In this document: piece by piece, positions 1-11,147 of the stretch | Layout of the letters: each line of letters starts with the position of its first letter | Numbering within the stretch: position 1 is the stretch's first letter | Assembly: GCA_022385805.1 (NCBI GenBank) | Contig: MU277710.1 | Coordinates: forward strand, 4,350-68,349 | Reading direction: 5' to 3' | Source: Pilatotrama ljubarskyi | Lineage: Eukaryota > Basidiomycota > Agaricomycetes > Polyporales > Polyporaceae | Length of the DNA: 64,000 nucleotides | The notes under the pieces: model-generated | Databases searched by the model: none | Seen by the model: the letters and a program-made list of their open reading frames with translations, nothing else | Told to the model about the DNA's origin: nothing | Translations under genes and position numbers: made by a program

Positions 1-1990
1 TGGGAATGGAGACGTCTTTCCCTTTGCCCTTACATCTAGCACACTCAGCGAACGAGCGCGAATGTTGACATAGATTCTCAGCTACTATACAAACTGGGGA
101 CTGTAGACTACGCTCCCCCACGCTAGTTGCCGCAGCTGTAGAAAGCGTGTTAGCGTGTTGTTTGTAAGAGCGAGGGCAGGGTACTGACCTCATCTGCTCG
201 TAGTACTGCTCATCGAGTCCGGCAGCGCGCGCGAGTTCGTCCTCGATGTCGCTGTCTGGAGTGACTGCGATGTCGTAGTCCTCGTCGGCGTCCTCGTCGT
301 TGAGGTGGCGGTCGATCACCTCACCAAGGTCAATGTTGCTGACCCAGTCAATGCGCTCAGCCAGAGAGAGGCGAGTGCGCTTCGACGCGTGCGAGTCGCT
401 GTCCGAGTCGACCTCGATGATCCAGCTGCTGCCTTCACCCTTGTCGTTGTGAATGACGTCCTCGAGAGTCTGAAGAGTCTCGAAGGAGGGGGTGACGTCG
501 ATCTTGCGAGCAAGACCAAAGGCACGCTTGAGAGTGGGGTACTTAGACTCCCCCTCCGGACCGTTGACTTGGACTGGCTTGCGCAAGAGAGCGCGAGGGT
601 CGACGACAGATGGGTCGGTGGCGACGGTGACCGTGGATGCAAGATGCGCGTGGTCGTGATGACCATCGTCGCGCTGCTTGCCCTTGCCGCCTTTGCCGGC
701 GCGCTTGCCGCGCTTGGCCTTCTTCTGCTGCTGCTGCTGCTGCCCGGAGGAGCGCTGCTGCTGCGAGAAGTTGGGATCCTTCCCCTTGCGCTTGATCGCG
801 CTGAGCTTACTGGCCTGGGGGCCGGTGCTCTGCTGCGAGCGCTGTTTGCCGTTCGTCGCCTCCCATGAGGCAACGAGGGCCTCCCGCACATTGCCCGTTG
901 TGAGCTCCGCTAGCTCGTTATCATTCAGACAGAGCTGGATAGCGGTCTCGTAGCGCGGAGGTGCGGCGCCCAGGATGATGAGGGCGCGCAGGTTACTCGA
1001 GATGTCGAGGCCGGCGCTCGCAAGGCGATCCAGATTGCTCTGAATCTTCGCGATAGCGGGACCAGGATCCTCGTTCGCGGGGATACGGGTGTTGACGGCG
1101 GCCTTGAAGAAGTTGAACGTCCCCATGGCCGACGTCTTGCCGTAGAGCCGCTTGAGCTCGTCCCAGAGTCCCTTAGCCGTGGTCTCAGCCTTGACAATCT
1201 CGGAGACCTCCTGGTTAAGGTGCAGGCGGATGGAGCCTTGAGCCTTGGACTCAGCTTGAGCCCAGGCAAAGACCTCGGCACGGTTGGCGCCGTCCGGGTG
1301 TTGAACTTCCAGGGTTGCGTACTGGCCATACGTGGTCCGGAGGTCACACAGTGGCTGTGTTACATAGCATGGACGTTCCTACTTACTATATATAGTTTCT
1401 TTTGTCTCTTTGTACGATACTTCTCTTCCGGACACTTCTGGACTTCTCCAGTGCGTTCTACGCTGTTCCGGATCCCTATAGACTTGTCTAGATAGTTCTA
1501 GTCGATGGTGCGATACTTACACCATCCTCGCACCATCGTCTTACTCATCGTATGCTAGGTCACATGCCCTCCTTTCTTTGCTTACTCATGCGTCCTCTGG
1601 ACTTGTATATAAGGAGGACATTCTCTGCCCCTGCTCTTCAGTCTTTCGCTCACAGACTGAAGAGTAAGTACTACACATCTATGCCTACATATATGGTTTA
1701 CTTACCAAGTACTTGTAGCTCTCTTTGTGCGGCTTACAGGTACTTGATCTATGCAATAGAGTCTTTCGCTCACAGACTGAAGACTCTCTTTGTGCGGCTT
1801 ACAGTCGTGCTCCTGCCTTCTAGGTTTCAGAGTTCATTACCGGGGCGAGTGTGGGAGCACCCAAACCCGCAGGAGGGTTGACGACGATCCAGACTTCCTG
1901 CTGCTGAAGGTAGGCCTGCATGAGGTCTGCCCAGCGCTGGTAGCCGGAGCCATCGAAAACGGGGACGACATGCTGGAGCTGGTTGGACAT
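1..1990 (-). pseudogene. Copia gag, interrupted
   Basis: The N-terminal part starts at ATG 1990 with the Copia gag opening (VPVFDGSGYQRWADLMQ) and stops at TAG about 1828, just before the LTR-like insert 1358-1803. The same gag resumes at about 1350 (RAEVFAWAQAESKAQG, then AKGLWDELKRLYG). It runs without a stop to base 1 through a Gln-rich and Lys/Gly-rich basic linker at 660-780 and an acidic stretch. No zinc knuckle of the standard CX2CX4HX4C kind is visible inside the window. Insert plus stop make a functional full-length Gag unlikely. An intron is an alternative explanation for the gap, but no GT donor fits at its upstream edge. Confidence 0.7.
1358..1803 (-). repeat. Nested LTR-like insert (probable solo LTR) inside gag
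   Basis: The segment separating the two halves of gag starts TGTTACATAG and ends GCGGCTTACA, so it has the TG...CA form with near-complementary tips. It is more A+T-rich than the flanks. It holds TATA-like boxes on the minus strand (1384-1392 and 1604-1613). It also contains internal direct repeats: a 24-bp unit at about 1640 and 1760, and a 21-bp unit ending at 1739 and 1804. No perfect 5-bp target duplication was found, so the boundaries are provisional. Confidence 0.5.
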
Positions 1991-2252
1991 GTTGGTGATG
2001 GAGGGAGTTCTGTGGAGACAGACAGTCAGCATATGTCCATGCGCAATGAGAGCGGCCATAGCGGCGCTATGCAGCAATGCTGACAGCTCCCTTGACAACG
2101 GCAGCCACAGTGGGCGCACAGTGTCAAGCAGCGGCCACGAAGGCGCTCGCTGTGCTCCACGACGTCAAGCCATCAAAAGGCGATGTCGGGATCAGGCTGA
2201 GCTGCGAGCACCGAGTTGCAGCCAACGAGGGCGCATGCTCAGGCATCAAGCA

Positions 2253-2264
2253 GGGCTCATAACC
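2253..2264 (-). other. Primer-binding site, tRNA-iMet anticodon-loop type
   Basis: On the minus strand the 12 bases directly inside the LTR read GGTTATGAGCCC, the complement of GGGCTCATAACC. That is the anticodon stem-loop (CAT) of a eukaryotic initiator tRNA-Met. Drosophila copia and several fungal Copia elements prime from an internally cleaved half-tRNA-iMet. The position immediately after the LTR supports the call. Confidence 0.7.
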
Positions 2265-2530
2265 TGTTGAGCAGGGCTTGGCACGCAGCGGAAAGCCCGC
2301 TAGGCTCAGCTTACCTGTGGAGCACTTGATAGAGGCACACGTAGTGGTTGAGGGTAGAAAGCGACTTAGAGATCCGCTCCTACAGAGCGGTCTTATATAC
2401 TACTGTACATGTGGCTGTGCTAGAACTATCCAGTATCTACCAGCCACGAACTCTATTGTCCGTGTGTCAGCACCTATGACTAAGTGCGACCGGTTGACTA
2501 TGCTGCTATTGCTAAGCGCCTAGTTCAACA
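2265..2530 (-). repeat. 5' LTR of the copia element
   Basis: The 266-bp segment begins TGTTGA and ends TCAACA, a perfect 6-bp inverted terminal pair of the TG...CA kind. Read on the minus strand it has a TATATAAG box near 2390-2398, suitable as the element promoter. The primer-binding site abuts its inner end at 2264. The partner 3' LTR lies beyond the left edge, so LTR identity and the target-site duplication cannot be checked. Confidence 0.75.
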
Positions 2531-2816
2531 AAGAAGCCTAGTCACTACGCCTGAACGGACACTCACAACCGAGCACATTCCGACCACCCTTTGTATTGGA
2601 ATATATGGGCATCCAGCTGTCTGTCTGTAACGACACCTCGAGCGAGCGCCTATTGCGCCCCCTGGGCTTTTCGACGCGTGCCGGCGCCTAACAAATTACG
2701 CGCGACGCGTCCGGTGGACGCGTCTTGTCGCCTCCCGCCACCATCATACACAGTCCGGACCACGTTCCCTGCATAGCACATAGCCCCTGCACGCTGGAGA
2801 GGCATTCTTGAAAGGC

Positions 2817-4225
2817 ATGGCACGACAGTCGACGCGCTCCCAGAAAGCACCGCAAGCATCTCAATCGCAGCCACCGCGAGGCACGCAGGGTGGCAGGTCG
2901 CGCAGGACGCGTGCAGACGACGATCACGAGGACGAGGAAGCCGCGGACGGCTATGGAGAGGGAGAGCAGGGCGAGATCAGAGCAGAGAAGGCACAGCAGG
3001 TGAGTGGTTGTGCCTTGCACGAGGTATCCAGCTGCGAACCGTCAGCTCCTATTGCAGGATATCGAGCGGAAAGCGCGAGACCTTGTCCGACTGGCCCTGT
3101 TCCACGAGCAGAGGCGGATACCCCTAAAGAGAGATGAGATCTCTAAGAAAGGTGCGTAGCCGCGACCTCTCATACCCCAGTTTCCGGGACCTCACTATGC
3201 GCAAAGTGCTCGGCGCCAACTCTAGATCTTTCAATATCGTCTTTGCAGCAGCGAACGACATCCTGCAGAAGACGTTCGGCATGGAACTCGTGGAGCTTCA
3301 TACAACAACGCACGATAAGGAGATCGACGAGAAGGACGCGGAGATGCTAAAGACGGCCGTCCTCAAGAAGAAAGGTGAGGAAGGAGTCGAAGTCAATGGT
3401 GTGCTACTTCTCAGCTTGTTCTCACACCGACCTCAGCCGCGTCCACCGGAACCAAGACGTACATCCTCCGCTCCACGCTCAACCCCGCACTCATAGAGAA
3501 GGCGTGCATGCCGGACGCCGAGATCCGCGAGCTCGAGCAGACCGAGCACCCAGACGAGAACGAGGAGTTCGCGGAGGACGACAACCCCATCGGCACGCGT
3601 TCTACAGGCAGCATCTTCGCGTGGCACAGCGCGGACCAGCTCCCCTCCGTCGGCATCCTCTACGTCATCCTCGCGCTCATCCTCGTCGAGGGCAGGTCCA
3701 TCGCGGACAGTGAGCACTCCGCCCCTTTTCGCTCCCCCTCGCCTCCCTCGCTGACGCCCTGCGCACACAGATGACCTCCGCGCGATCCTCAAACGCCTGC
3801 AGCTCCCCGCCAACGCGCCAGTGCCCCTCAGCAGCCAATCCACCTCGCAGAACCTCACCATCGACGCACACCTCGCGCAGCTCATACGACAAGGCTACCT
3901 CGAGAAGCTGCGCGTCGGCGGCCCGTCCGGACGCGGAAACGGCAGCGGTGCGCCCAAACGCGCGCGCGCGTCCCAGGCGGCCGCGGCGGCCGACGACAGC
4001 GTGCTCGCGGCGCACGAGTGGCGGTGGGGCCCGCGCGCGATGGCTGAGGTCGGCGAGCGCGCGGTCGCGCAGTTCGTGGCGGAGTTCATGGCGGTGCGGC
4101 CCGGGGAGGACGGGGACGACGAGGATGCGGTCGTGGCGCCCGCAGATGAGGGCACGCAGAAGAGGGTGCAGGTCGTCTTCAAGGGGATCGAGCGGGTGGC
4201 GGGCACGTTGGCGGACGTGCGGTGA
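2817..4225 (+). CDS. NSE3: NSE3, MAGE-domain subunit of the SMC5/6 complex
   Basis: Exons 2817-2999, 3058-3151, 3207-3374, 3437-3709 and 3771-4225 give a 390-residue protein. NSE3 is the MAGE-fold partner of NSE1 and NSE4 in the SMC5/6 complex, which acts in homologous recombination and rDNA maintenance in the nucleus. The first 60 residues are basic/acidic and low-complexity. The MAGE homology follows: VLGANSRSFNIVFAAANDI then KTFGMELVEL (first winged helix), and SVGILYVILALILVEG (second). An alanine-rich, basic segment (residues about 280-310) precedes the C-terminal helix. ATG 2817 is the first ATG in frame with the MAGE region. It converges on the sugar-transporter gene. Fungi have a single MAGE gene, so orthology is likely. 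Confidence 0.85.
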
Positions 4226-4843
4226 CAGGGCTGGTGCTGGTTGTGGTGCATTGCTCCTACGTCCTGCTTGATGATTGCGTTGTGTTGTATGCTACTCAGC
4301 GACTGGGTCTGATTTCGATCTGTACGCGATATCGTACTTTGCTCTACTCTGGCAGGCTTCGGCTGGTACGTGCATGCCTAATTGCTGAACTTGAAGCTTG
4401 AAGCGCCGCCGGGGGTACTAATGCAAGTCGCCGGTCGTGGAGTCCTGGGATCTGGGATACTTCCTCGCCGTCGCAAATCGCCTCGCGTTCGACATGCATT
4501 CATCAATCACCTGTAGGTCCATATGAGTCCAGCCTGCCAGGCACGTAGCGGTTGGGTTGGCACGATCGAGGATGGTCTACAAGTTACCCGCGTGACCAAC
4601 GTCCTTCCCGATCTGTCGACGCCGACAACACTCCGAGTGATGGCACACAACGCTCACTGCAAGCATCGTCGATTAGAGTGATTACACTAGATGTAAGGTA
4701 TGTATGCGCTACGTTCGTTCTATTCCTACACGCGCCAAGAGCATTGCTGGCGAACAAAGATGTCGATGATGATGAGGAGAAGCAAATCATGGGGGATATC
4801 GGTTTTCCGCAGCCGTACGACACAGTCAAGGCGCGTCGGGGGC
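4226..4843. other. Intergenic, convergent 3' ends
   Basis: This separates the 3' ends of NSE3 and the sugar-transporter gene. No gene, RNA or repeat was recognised. It should carry both polyadenylation signals; none is strong enough to place. Confidence 0.5.
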
Positions 4844-6990
4844 TCATACCGCGCGCGGCCCGCCCGCCTTCTCGAACCGCGTCTCCTCGCCGCCGCCCGC
4901 CTCGAGCGGCTTGTGCATCTCCGCCGCGCGGCCCTGCTCGATGAGGTCCCGGCGCGAGTCGAAGCCCGCGGGCGCCCACGTGCGCGACGTCCACGGCTTG
5001 CACGTCGGGTCGCAGTACATCATGTCCACGCTCTCGAGCGAGAGGTCCGAGGACTCGTACAGGAAGAAGTAGACGATCACCGCGCCCGCGAGGTTGCACG
5101 CGGCGAAGACGAACCCGTAGCGGTAGTCGATCGCGCTCACGATGAAGGGCGTGAAGAACGCGAGGAGGAAGTTCCATAGCCAGTTGCTTGCGGTGGACAG
5201 CGCGGCTTGGCGCGCGCGCGTGCGCGTCGGGAAGGTCTCGCCGATGAGGATCCAGACGCCGGGTGCCCAGGTCATGGCGTAGCCAAAAATGAACATGCAC
5301 GCGCTGACGATCATCACTGCGAAGAGGTGAGCACTGTGTTGGGAGGCGAGGCAGAATAGGTGTAACGTACGTTCGCCGATTCCCTTGTTCGTGGTCGGGT
5401 CCTTGGCGGTTCCGGCAGCGGCGAAGACGAACAGCCACATGGACTGCCATACACCTCCGATGATCAGAGGGAAGCGACGTCCGAACTACATAGAGCGTTA
5501 GCGTGCCGAATGCCGACAGACCAGACGCTGACTACATACCCGTTCCATGATGTACATGCCGCCGAACGTGCAGCCAAAGTTGACCGCACCGAGGATGATT
5601 TGGGTGACGAACGAGTCTTGGATACCCACGGACGTGAAGATGGTGGCACCATACTACAGCGTAGACGTCAGAGTAAGATCCGGTTAAACGCTGCATGGTA
5701 GACTCACGTAGAAGAAGTAGTTGGCGCCGGTGAGCTGCTGGAACATCTGCAGCGTCATGCCGAGCAAGGTCCGGTAGAGCTGCATGCGCTCCGGCTTGAA
5801 GCAGTCCATCCAGCCAGCCTTGACCTTGCTCTCGAAGTCGATAGCGGACTTCATCTCCTCGAGCTGCCATGACAGTCAGCATGATAATGTACACAAGTGA
5901 GATCGCTGAACGCACCTCGCGGTGAACGAAGAAGTGGTCATCGGCCTCCGCCTCCGGGATGCCACGCGTGGCCGCAATAGCGCGGCGTGCCTCAGGGAAC
6001 CGACCGTGCGCAGTGAGCCATCTGCGCCGACGTCAGTTGCGGTAAAAGACTACGGGGGAATGGAGCGTACCTGGGACTCTCGGGCATGAAGAGGATACCG
6101 ATGCCGAGGATGAGCGGCCACAACAAGCCAATGCCGACCACAGTGCGCCAGGATCCGGATCCGTCGATGTAACGCGCTCCGATGGAGATGCAATCTGCGA
6201 GAGGAGCGGGGTCAGGAGGACAGCAGAGCGTGCGAGCGTGAATACGTACAGGCGACGAGAATACCAAATGTGATGAAGAGCCTGCACAGCACGAGCGTAA
6301 GTTAGCGCTGCATGACGCCATGGCGTCAATTCGGATCACGTACTGGTAGGTCGCAGTGAGGGTACCACGGATCTGGGGTGGTGCAGTTTCGGCCTGGTAC
6401 ATGGGCACGGCGGCACTGAGGGAGCCGACGCCAAGGCCACTGACGAGGCGGCCGATGGCGAACTGTACCCAGGAGTGGAAGGCGGTGATTTGGATGATGA
6501 CGCCCACCATGAACACGCCGCACTCTACTGTCATGGCCATCCGACGGCCAAGAATGTCGGCCGTCCTATCGAACAGACGGTAAGGTCTAAGGAGCTCTAC
6601 GATAGACCGCTGTAACTCACGGTGCACCGATGAGAGCGCCGACGAGTGTTCCGATGGACAGGAGGGCGACAATGAGACCTTCACGGACAGTGGTGAATTT
6701 GCATGTGCTGACGTCGCCAGGGGTGCCGCACTGAGCGAAGCGAAGCTTGAAGTCTTCCATGAGGAGGATATCTGAGATTTGACCGGTATCGTACTGCAGA
6801 CAGGTATTAGGGATGATCGGCGATAGGAATGGGCTGGGGAACGTACACCAAATATGAAGCCTCCCATGGAGGCCAGGACGGCCAACATGATGGCAATCCA
6901 CCCGATGGGCAGACCGTCTCTGCACAAAATCCGATGAGTCTGCTTGCGTTGGGTGGTTGTGAGGAGCACTCACACGTAGAACAGGGCCAT
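4844..6990 (-). CDS. MFS hexose transporter
   Basis: Eleven exons give 534 residues: 6990-6974, 6919-6847, 6793-6621, 6565-6344, 6281-6250, 6194-6071, 6021-5916, 5863-5708, 5653-5540, 5485-5371 and 5316-4844. It is a 12-helix plasma-membrane sugar porter (MFS family 2.A.1.1) importing hexoses or related sugars. Signatures: VDGLPIGWIAIMLAVLASMGG in helix 1, ILGRRMAM, the sugar-porter motif AVPMYQAETAPPQIRG, FMPESPRWL before the central loop, FQQLTGANYFFYYG in helix 7 and FGRRFP. The usual PETKGLSLE after helix 12 reads YESSDLSLESVD, an unusual degeneration. The start is the 17-nt exon at 6990, which restores the common MA-x-VDGLP opening. Substrate cannot be read from sequence. Confidence 0.9.
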
Positions 6991-8295
6991 TGGGGCAGAG
7001 GGATTGATCTAAGCGCCGGTCGGGTATTCAGGGGGAATGGCGCAGACGTCGTACAAGTCGTTGAAGTCGTTGAACAGGGACCTGGTCCTCGATCGAGGCG
7101 AGGGTGTACAGGAATAAGCAGACCGAGCGCGGATGCGAGGCGGCATGTTCTTATAGTCCGTCCGCCGAATCGGATGACATCACTGGCCGCGCCTGTTTAT
7201 CCAGCAAATTTCTCGCGGGCGTACGCTCGGTGGAGTCGGCCAATCAGACTTCTCAATGCTTGTGTCGGGCGCGGGAAAGACCGTTGTGCCGCTCAACCAT
7301 CTCGAATCGCATTCCGTCGCGTCGGGGCTCGGTGTGCGCCGTCGCGACCGCCGACACCTGGGGTGTCCCCAGACCCCGCCTCCGCTGCACGCCCCGACGG
7401 TCGCCAAAGTCGCTCTGATCTGGGGCACTCTGCGTAACAGATTTTCGGAACCAGGCGGGCGATGGACCCGCATAAATTCTTCAAGTCCAGGCGGCAAGGA
7501 GTCGGACGCCGGAAAGCTGGGCCGAAACGGTGGGTTTGTCAGATATCGGTAAGCGTTTTCACGAACCTCGAACTTCGACGAAATACCTTTCTCTCTCGGC
7601 ATACATGCGCTCTACCCCCTTGGAAGACCATCCTCGAAGTCTCGAAGGCACCTTGGCACATCTCGCATACAGATCAGGCGTATCATGGAGTATCGGAAGT
7701 TGGCTTGGGATAGCGGTGGGCCTCGAGGTAGCGCCGTTCGTTACTGTATTTCGCCGAGCGAGGGCCGGTTGCACGTAAAACTAGTGCTGGATATGGGGTG
7801 CGTACATCATCGTATACGCGGTGTATGGAGGTCGTAAATAGCAGAAGTACGGTAGCGACTTCGGAAGGCGATCGTCCAAATCCGCCACGACGTCCAAGCA
7901 CCAAACCACTGGCGTCTATGCCAGTGGCACGTCTCGTGGGCCGCATAATGATCATCGCAGTTGTATGCAGTTGAGTCCTCTCAAGTTATCGTTAACAACG
8001 CGGGGGCCATATATGTGCACAACTTCAGAGCCGCATGCAGGCTCAGGACGTCGACACAGCTGCTACCGTAGTACAGTAGTATACCCGTGACGAGCAGCAC
8101 TCACCGCAGTGAGCCTGCAGAGTGAGCCGCACAACCTCCGCTGCTGAAGCGCTGACTACGCCAGTCTTGCTCAGCGTGACAGCGTGTGACATGCCGGTGA
8201 CAATGGCGTGATGCTACCCGAAAAGGCAAAGCTGTTCATCTCAACGGTCCACGGTGGCTGAGCTCCGAACCTCCACATCTTGAACCACGACCACC
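6991..8295. promoter_or_regulatory. Divergent intergenic / sugar-transporter promoter region
   Basis: 1.3 kb between the divergent starts of the hexose transporter and the PIN-domain gene. A palindromic CTGGGG-TGT-CCCCAG sits at 7358-7372 and a further CTGGGG at 7420-7425. These resemble the core SYGGGG bound by Mig1/CreA carbon-catabolite repressors in ascomycetes, which would suit a sugar transporter. No gene was recognised here. Whether this fungus uses the same repressor is inference. Confidence 0.4.
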
Positions 8296-9502
8296 ATGGC
8301 GGACGCAAAGGTTGCTCCGAACAAGCTTGCTATGTCCCGCGCCCTCGGCGCCGCTTTCTTGAACCACCAAGTCGAACAGCTCGAGAAATCCGTGCACACT
8401 GGCGGCAACTGGCGTGGTCGCCGCAGTCCTGAGGCATGGCGCGGCGTCGAGACGAAGCGCAGCTTTTCTGCACCCGGGGCGAAGATCATGAAGAGGCGCA
8501 ACGAAGAAAGCGGAGAGGAAAAAACGAAGGGAGATGCTCAGAAGACGGAGCGGGAGGGACGACGGAGCGAAGAGGGCAAGGGTCAGAAGGATGCTGACAT
8601 CGTGATCGTCGACGCTAGCGTTCTCGTCCACGGCCTCTACCACCTCAAGAAGTGGTGCAGAGAGGGCCGGGAGGAGGTCGTCATAGTTCCTCTTGAGGGT
8701 GAGTGTCTTCGGCTTGCAAGAATTCCGTCCATCATTCTGACTCCACACAGCCTTAAACACCCTTGATCTACTCAAGAAGGGCACCAGCGTGCTCGCTCAG
8801 CGCGCCCGCGCTGCCTCTCGCATCTTGGAGGCGCAAGTCGGGACGAATCCCCGCATCCGCGTTCAGCAGGACGACGCTTTCGTACCCTGGGACAGTATCC
8901 CATTCGACGACCAAACCGCACCCGCGCTCGCACTGAACACATCCCCGGAATGGGTGCGCCGCACAATCTGCTGCGCCCGTTGGGAGGTCGAGCATGCCAC
9001 CGAGGAGCTCAAGAACGGGAAGAACGTAAAGCCCCGCGTCGTTCTCGCCGTTACCGACGGCCCCACCGAGCCCGCAAACCCCGCACCGATCTCAGCTTCC
9101 CCGGTGCCGCTGCCTGCGCCCCAGCCGAACCGGTACGAGTCGCGCCTGTCCGGCGCACTGGTCGCCCGCTGGGCATCCAAGGCCGGCGTCGACGTGCTCG
9201 AAGTCACCTCGGCACCGCCGCAGTCCAGTGCCGGAAATGCTCCGACCGATGCCGCAACGAAAGGCCGCCGTTCCGCGGAGGGAAGGCGCTCGGGGGAGGA
9301 GGAGCGCACGAAGCGCGGACAGGGACAGCCTGGGAGAGGGCGGCGCAATTCGCGCAGCGCTGCTCCGGGGGCTAGGCCGCCCCCGACGGCGGGGACTGGC
9401 CTGGTCGAGCGTCCCCCGGCCGTGATGGCCATGATGGAAATGGTGGCCCAGCCCAGCCGCGTCGTCCGTGTTCTCGCACGTGGAGAGAAGCTCGACCCGT
9501 AG
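8296..9502 (+). CDS. PIN-domain protein, SMG6/Nmd4-like
   Basis: Exons 8296-8698 and 8751-9502, 384 residues. After a basic N-terminal region (to about residue 95) comes a PIN-like domain: DADIVIVDASVLVHGLYHLK with the first conserved Asp, then VVIVPLEALNTLDLLKKGTS and AQRARAASRILEAQVG. This arrangement matches the PIN fold of SMG5/SMG6 and yeast Nmd4, proteins of nonsense-mediated mRNA decay. The region 180-290 includes WVRRTICCARWEVEHATE, and the C-terminal half is Pro/Ser/Arg-rich. Whether all catalytic acids are present cannot be judged by eye, so nuclease activity is open. ATG 8296 follows an ACCACC context. The gene converges on prefoldin 5. Confidence 0.72.
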
Positions 9503-10177
9503 GCGCATGCTCAGCGGCACCATCGACAACAGGCAAGTGAACATCCTCCGTCCTTCCTGATAGCTGCTGACCTTGTTGATAGAAGACCAAACCGTCCTCA
9601 GACTACAGCCTGCCTGGCGTTAGAGGTATCCGTTCCGGATAGAGCCTCAGCATGGACGCGGTGCGTCCTTCAACAGGTCCCCAGCCGTGCACGACTTGCG
9701 ACTCGCACGTCGCCCGCGGAGTGGGCGGATCGGCCGATCCGGACACGAACTTGACTGGCTTTACATGGCATCCCGGGGCGGCTGCGCGCGCGTTTGAGCG
9801 GTTTTGCGCAGTTGCCGGCAGATTGAGGTTGCGAGCGTTATGGTATGCAGTATGGTCTCCCTTCTCGTCTCGGTGTGGCACGAGTTCTGATCATGATCCG
9901 GACGGCGTCCCTCCTCGATTGCTTGCAGTTCCTTGTCTCGGCGCGGTTCCCGCCTATATGCCATCCTCCCTCCTATGACCCCACCTGTTTTTGTTCCCTT
10001 CTCCTCCCCTGTACCAAACATCCTCGTATGTCTTGAAATATATGAATCCATTCTGCATTTTCCTACTCTTACACTGTAGTCTCCATGATGACGCGGACCG
10101 GCCTCCTGAGGACTTACCTGGGTAAGGTCAGTACACCATCGACTTCTCGGCCAATGTACTCACTGTCACTCGTCCCG
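9503..10177. other. Intergenic, convergent 3' ends
   Basis: Between the 3' ends of the PIN-domain gene and prefoldin 5. T/C-rich stretches occur near 9960-10060. No gene or repeat recognised. Confidence 0.5.
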
Positions 10178-10860
10178 TTACCCCACCTTGGTTTCCTTCC
10201 CGCCCGCTTGTTGCTGCAACTTCATCTGCAGGACGTTGATAAGGTAGTTCATGTTCTCCTGCTTCTTCTGGATCGTCTCCTGGAGCGCCTCAAGGTTCGT
10301 GCGGATGTACTCGACCTTGGACTCGTAGTGCTTCAACGCCTGCGCGCGCGTCTGGATTGCGCGCATCGATCACTCAGTTTCGCTGTATCCGGTCGACGCA
10401 AAAATCGAGTGTGGCGCACCTTCTTCACGTAGTAGCCCGTGCCAATGTCCACGATGACGTGCTCCGTATCCTGCAGCTTCCCAGGGACGTATAGCGAGTT
10501 CGTGAGAGGCACAAGGATCGTCTTGTCTGCACCGCATGCATGCTCATGTTCAGTGGACGGGTTTCCTCTATCTGTATGGACACGCGACGCACCCTTGTTC
10601 TCCGGCTTGACCTGCCCGACGTTATCGATGCACGCGCGGAACTTGGCCTGTGCTTGTCGCAGTTGCGCGTACGAGTTCGAGAGGTGGGTGAGCTCCTGGA
10701 GAAGGGTGCGGGTGCGCGGTCAGAGACAGATATCGGGTGCGCGTGAATGGGGAAAAGACGAGGGGCGCACCTCCTCTAGCTGCCGCCGGACGTCCGCAAG
10801 CTGTGGGACGTCGAGGTCCGTCACGTTGATTTGTTGCGGTGCTGCAGAGCTCGATGCCAT
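10178..10860 (-). CDS. GIM5: Prefoldin subunit 5
   Basis: Four exons (10860-10771, 10695-10593, 10526-10420, 10351-10178) give 157 residues, the usual size. Prefoldin is a cytosolic hexameric co-chaperone that hands unfolded actin and tubulin to the CCT chaperonin; subunit 5 is an alpha-class subunit. Visible: the N-terminal helix (QQINVTDLDVPQLADVRRQL, then ELTHLSNSYAQLRQAQAKF), the beta-hairpin core (ILVPLTNSLYVPGKLQD, HVIVDIGTGYYVKK) and the C-terminal coiled-coil helix ending KLQQQAGGKETKVG. VPLTNSLYVPG and DIGTGYYVEK-like segments are hallmarks of alpha prefoldins. The 5' end lies 122 bp from the tRNA-Thr gene. Confidence 0.9.
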
Positions 10861-10982
10861 CGTGTTTATGAGGGGAGCGGGATGAAGACGAGCCGTGAAC
10901 TTGCAGCTCCCAGTGCCTGGACTGGAGATGTGGTGAAGGCTGCACAAAACTGGGTGACGAGCAGAGGGACTGACTTCACAAC

Positions 10983-11054
10983 GCCCGTTTAGCTCAGTGG
11001 TAGAGCGCGCCACTCGTAATGGTGAGGTCGGTTGTTCAATCCAGCCAATGGGCA
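10983..11054 (+). tRNA. tRNA-Thr (CGT)
   Basis: Cloverleaf: acceptor GCCCGTT/AATGGGC, D-arm GCTC...GAGC, anticodon stem CGCCA/TGGTG around loop CTCGTAA (anticodon CGT), T-stem GGTTG/CAGCC, discriminator A. No intron. An identical copy lies on the other strand at 13070-13141. Confidence 0.9.
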
Positions 11055-11060
11055 GTTTCC

Positions 11061-11147
11061 GGCGCTATAGTGTAGTGGTTATCACTTGGGATTCTGATCG
11101 TCTGTGTCAGTGTTCCCAAAACCCAGGTTCGAGCCCTGGTAGCGCCT
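11061..11147 (+). tRNA. tRNA-Gln (CTG) with intron
   Basis: Acceptor GGCGCTA/TAGCGCC, anticodon stem TGGGA/TCCCA with loop TTCTGAT (anticodon CTG), T-stem CCAGG/CCTGG. A 15-nt intron sits one base 3' of the anticodon, the canonical tRNA intron site. It starts 6 bp after tRNA-Thr. Confidence 0.88.

Larger units (their letters stand above)
1..2530 (-). mobile_element. Ty1/copia-type LTR retrotransposon, 5' portion
   Basis: A minus-strand element enters the window with its 5' LTR (2530 to 2265), a primer-binding site directly after it, a short leader and then a Copia-type gag. The gag frame is still open at base 1, so pol and the 3' LTR lie outside. Superfamily assignment rests on the gag (a UBN2/Retrotran_gag-like segment with the GSGYQRWADLMQAYL and AKGLWDELKRLYG blocks) and on the half-tRNA type primer site. 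The copy is not intact: gag is split by a 446-bp LTR-like insert and carries a stop just before it. Confidence 0.82.

Noticed and set aside
724..745. GCT/CAG trinucleotide run as a microsatellite of interest
   Set aside because: It encodes the short Gln run of gag and is too short to call an expanded repeat.
316..891. Open frames on both strands over the Gln-rich stretch of gag
   Set aside because: They are out of frame with the Copia gag, which is continuous in another minus frame to the window edge.
1804..1830. Intron interpretation of the gap in gag
   Set aside because: No GT donor is available at the upstream edge in the correct frame, while TG...CA ends and TATA-like boxes favour an LTR.
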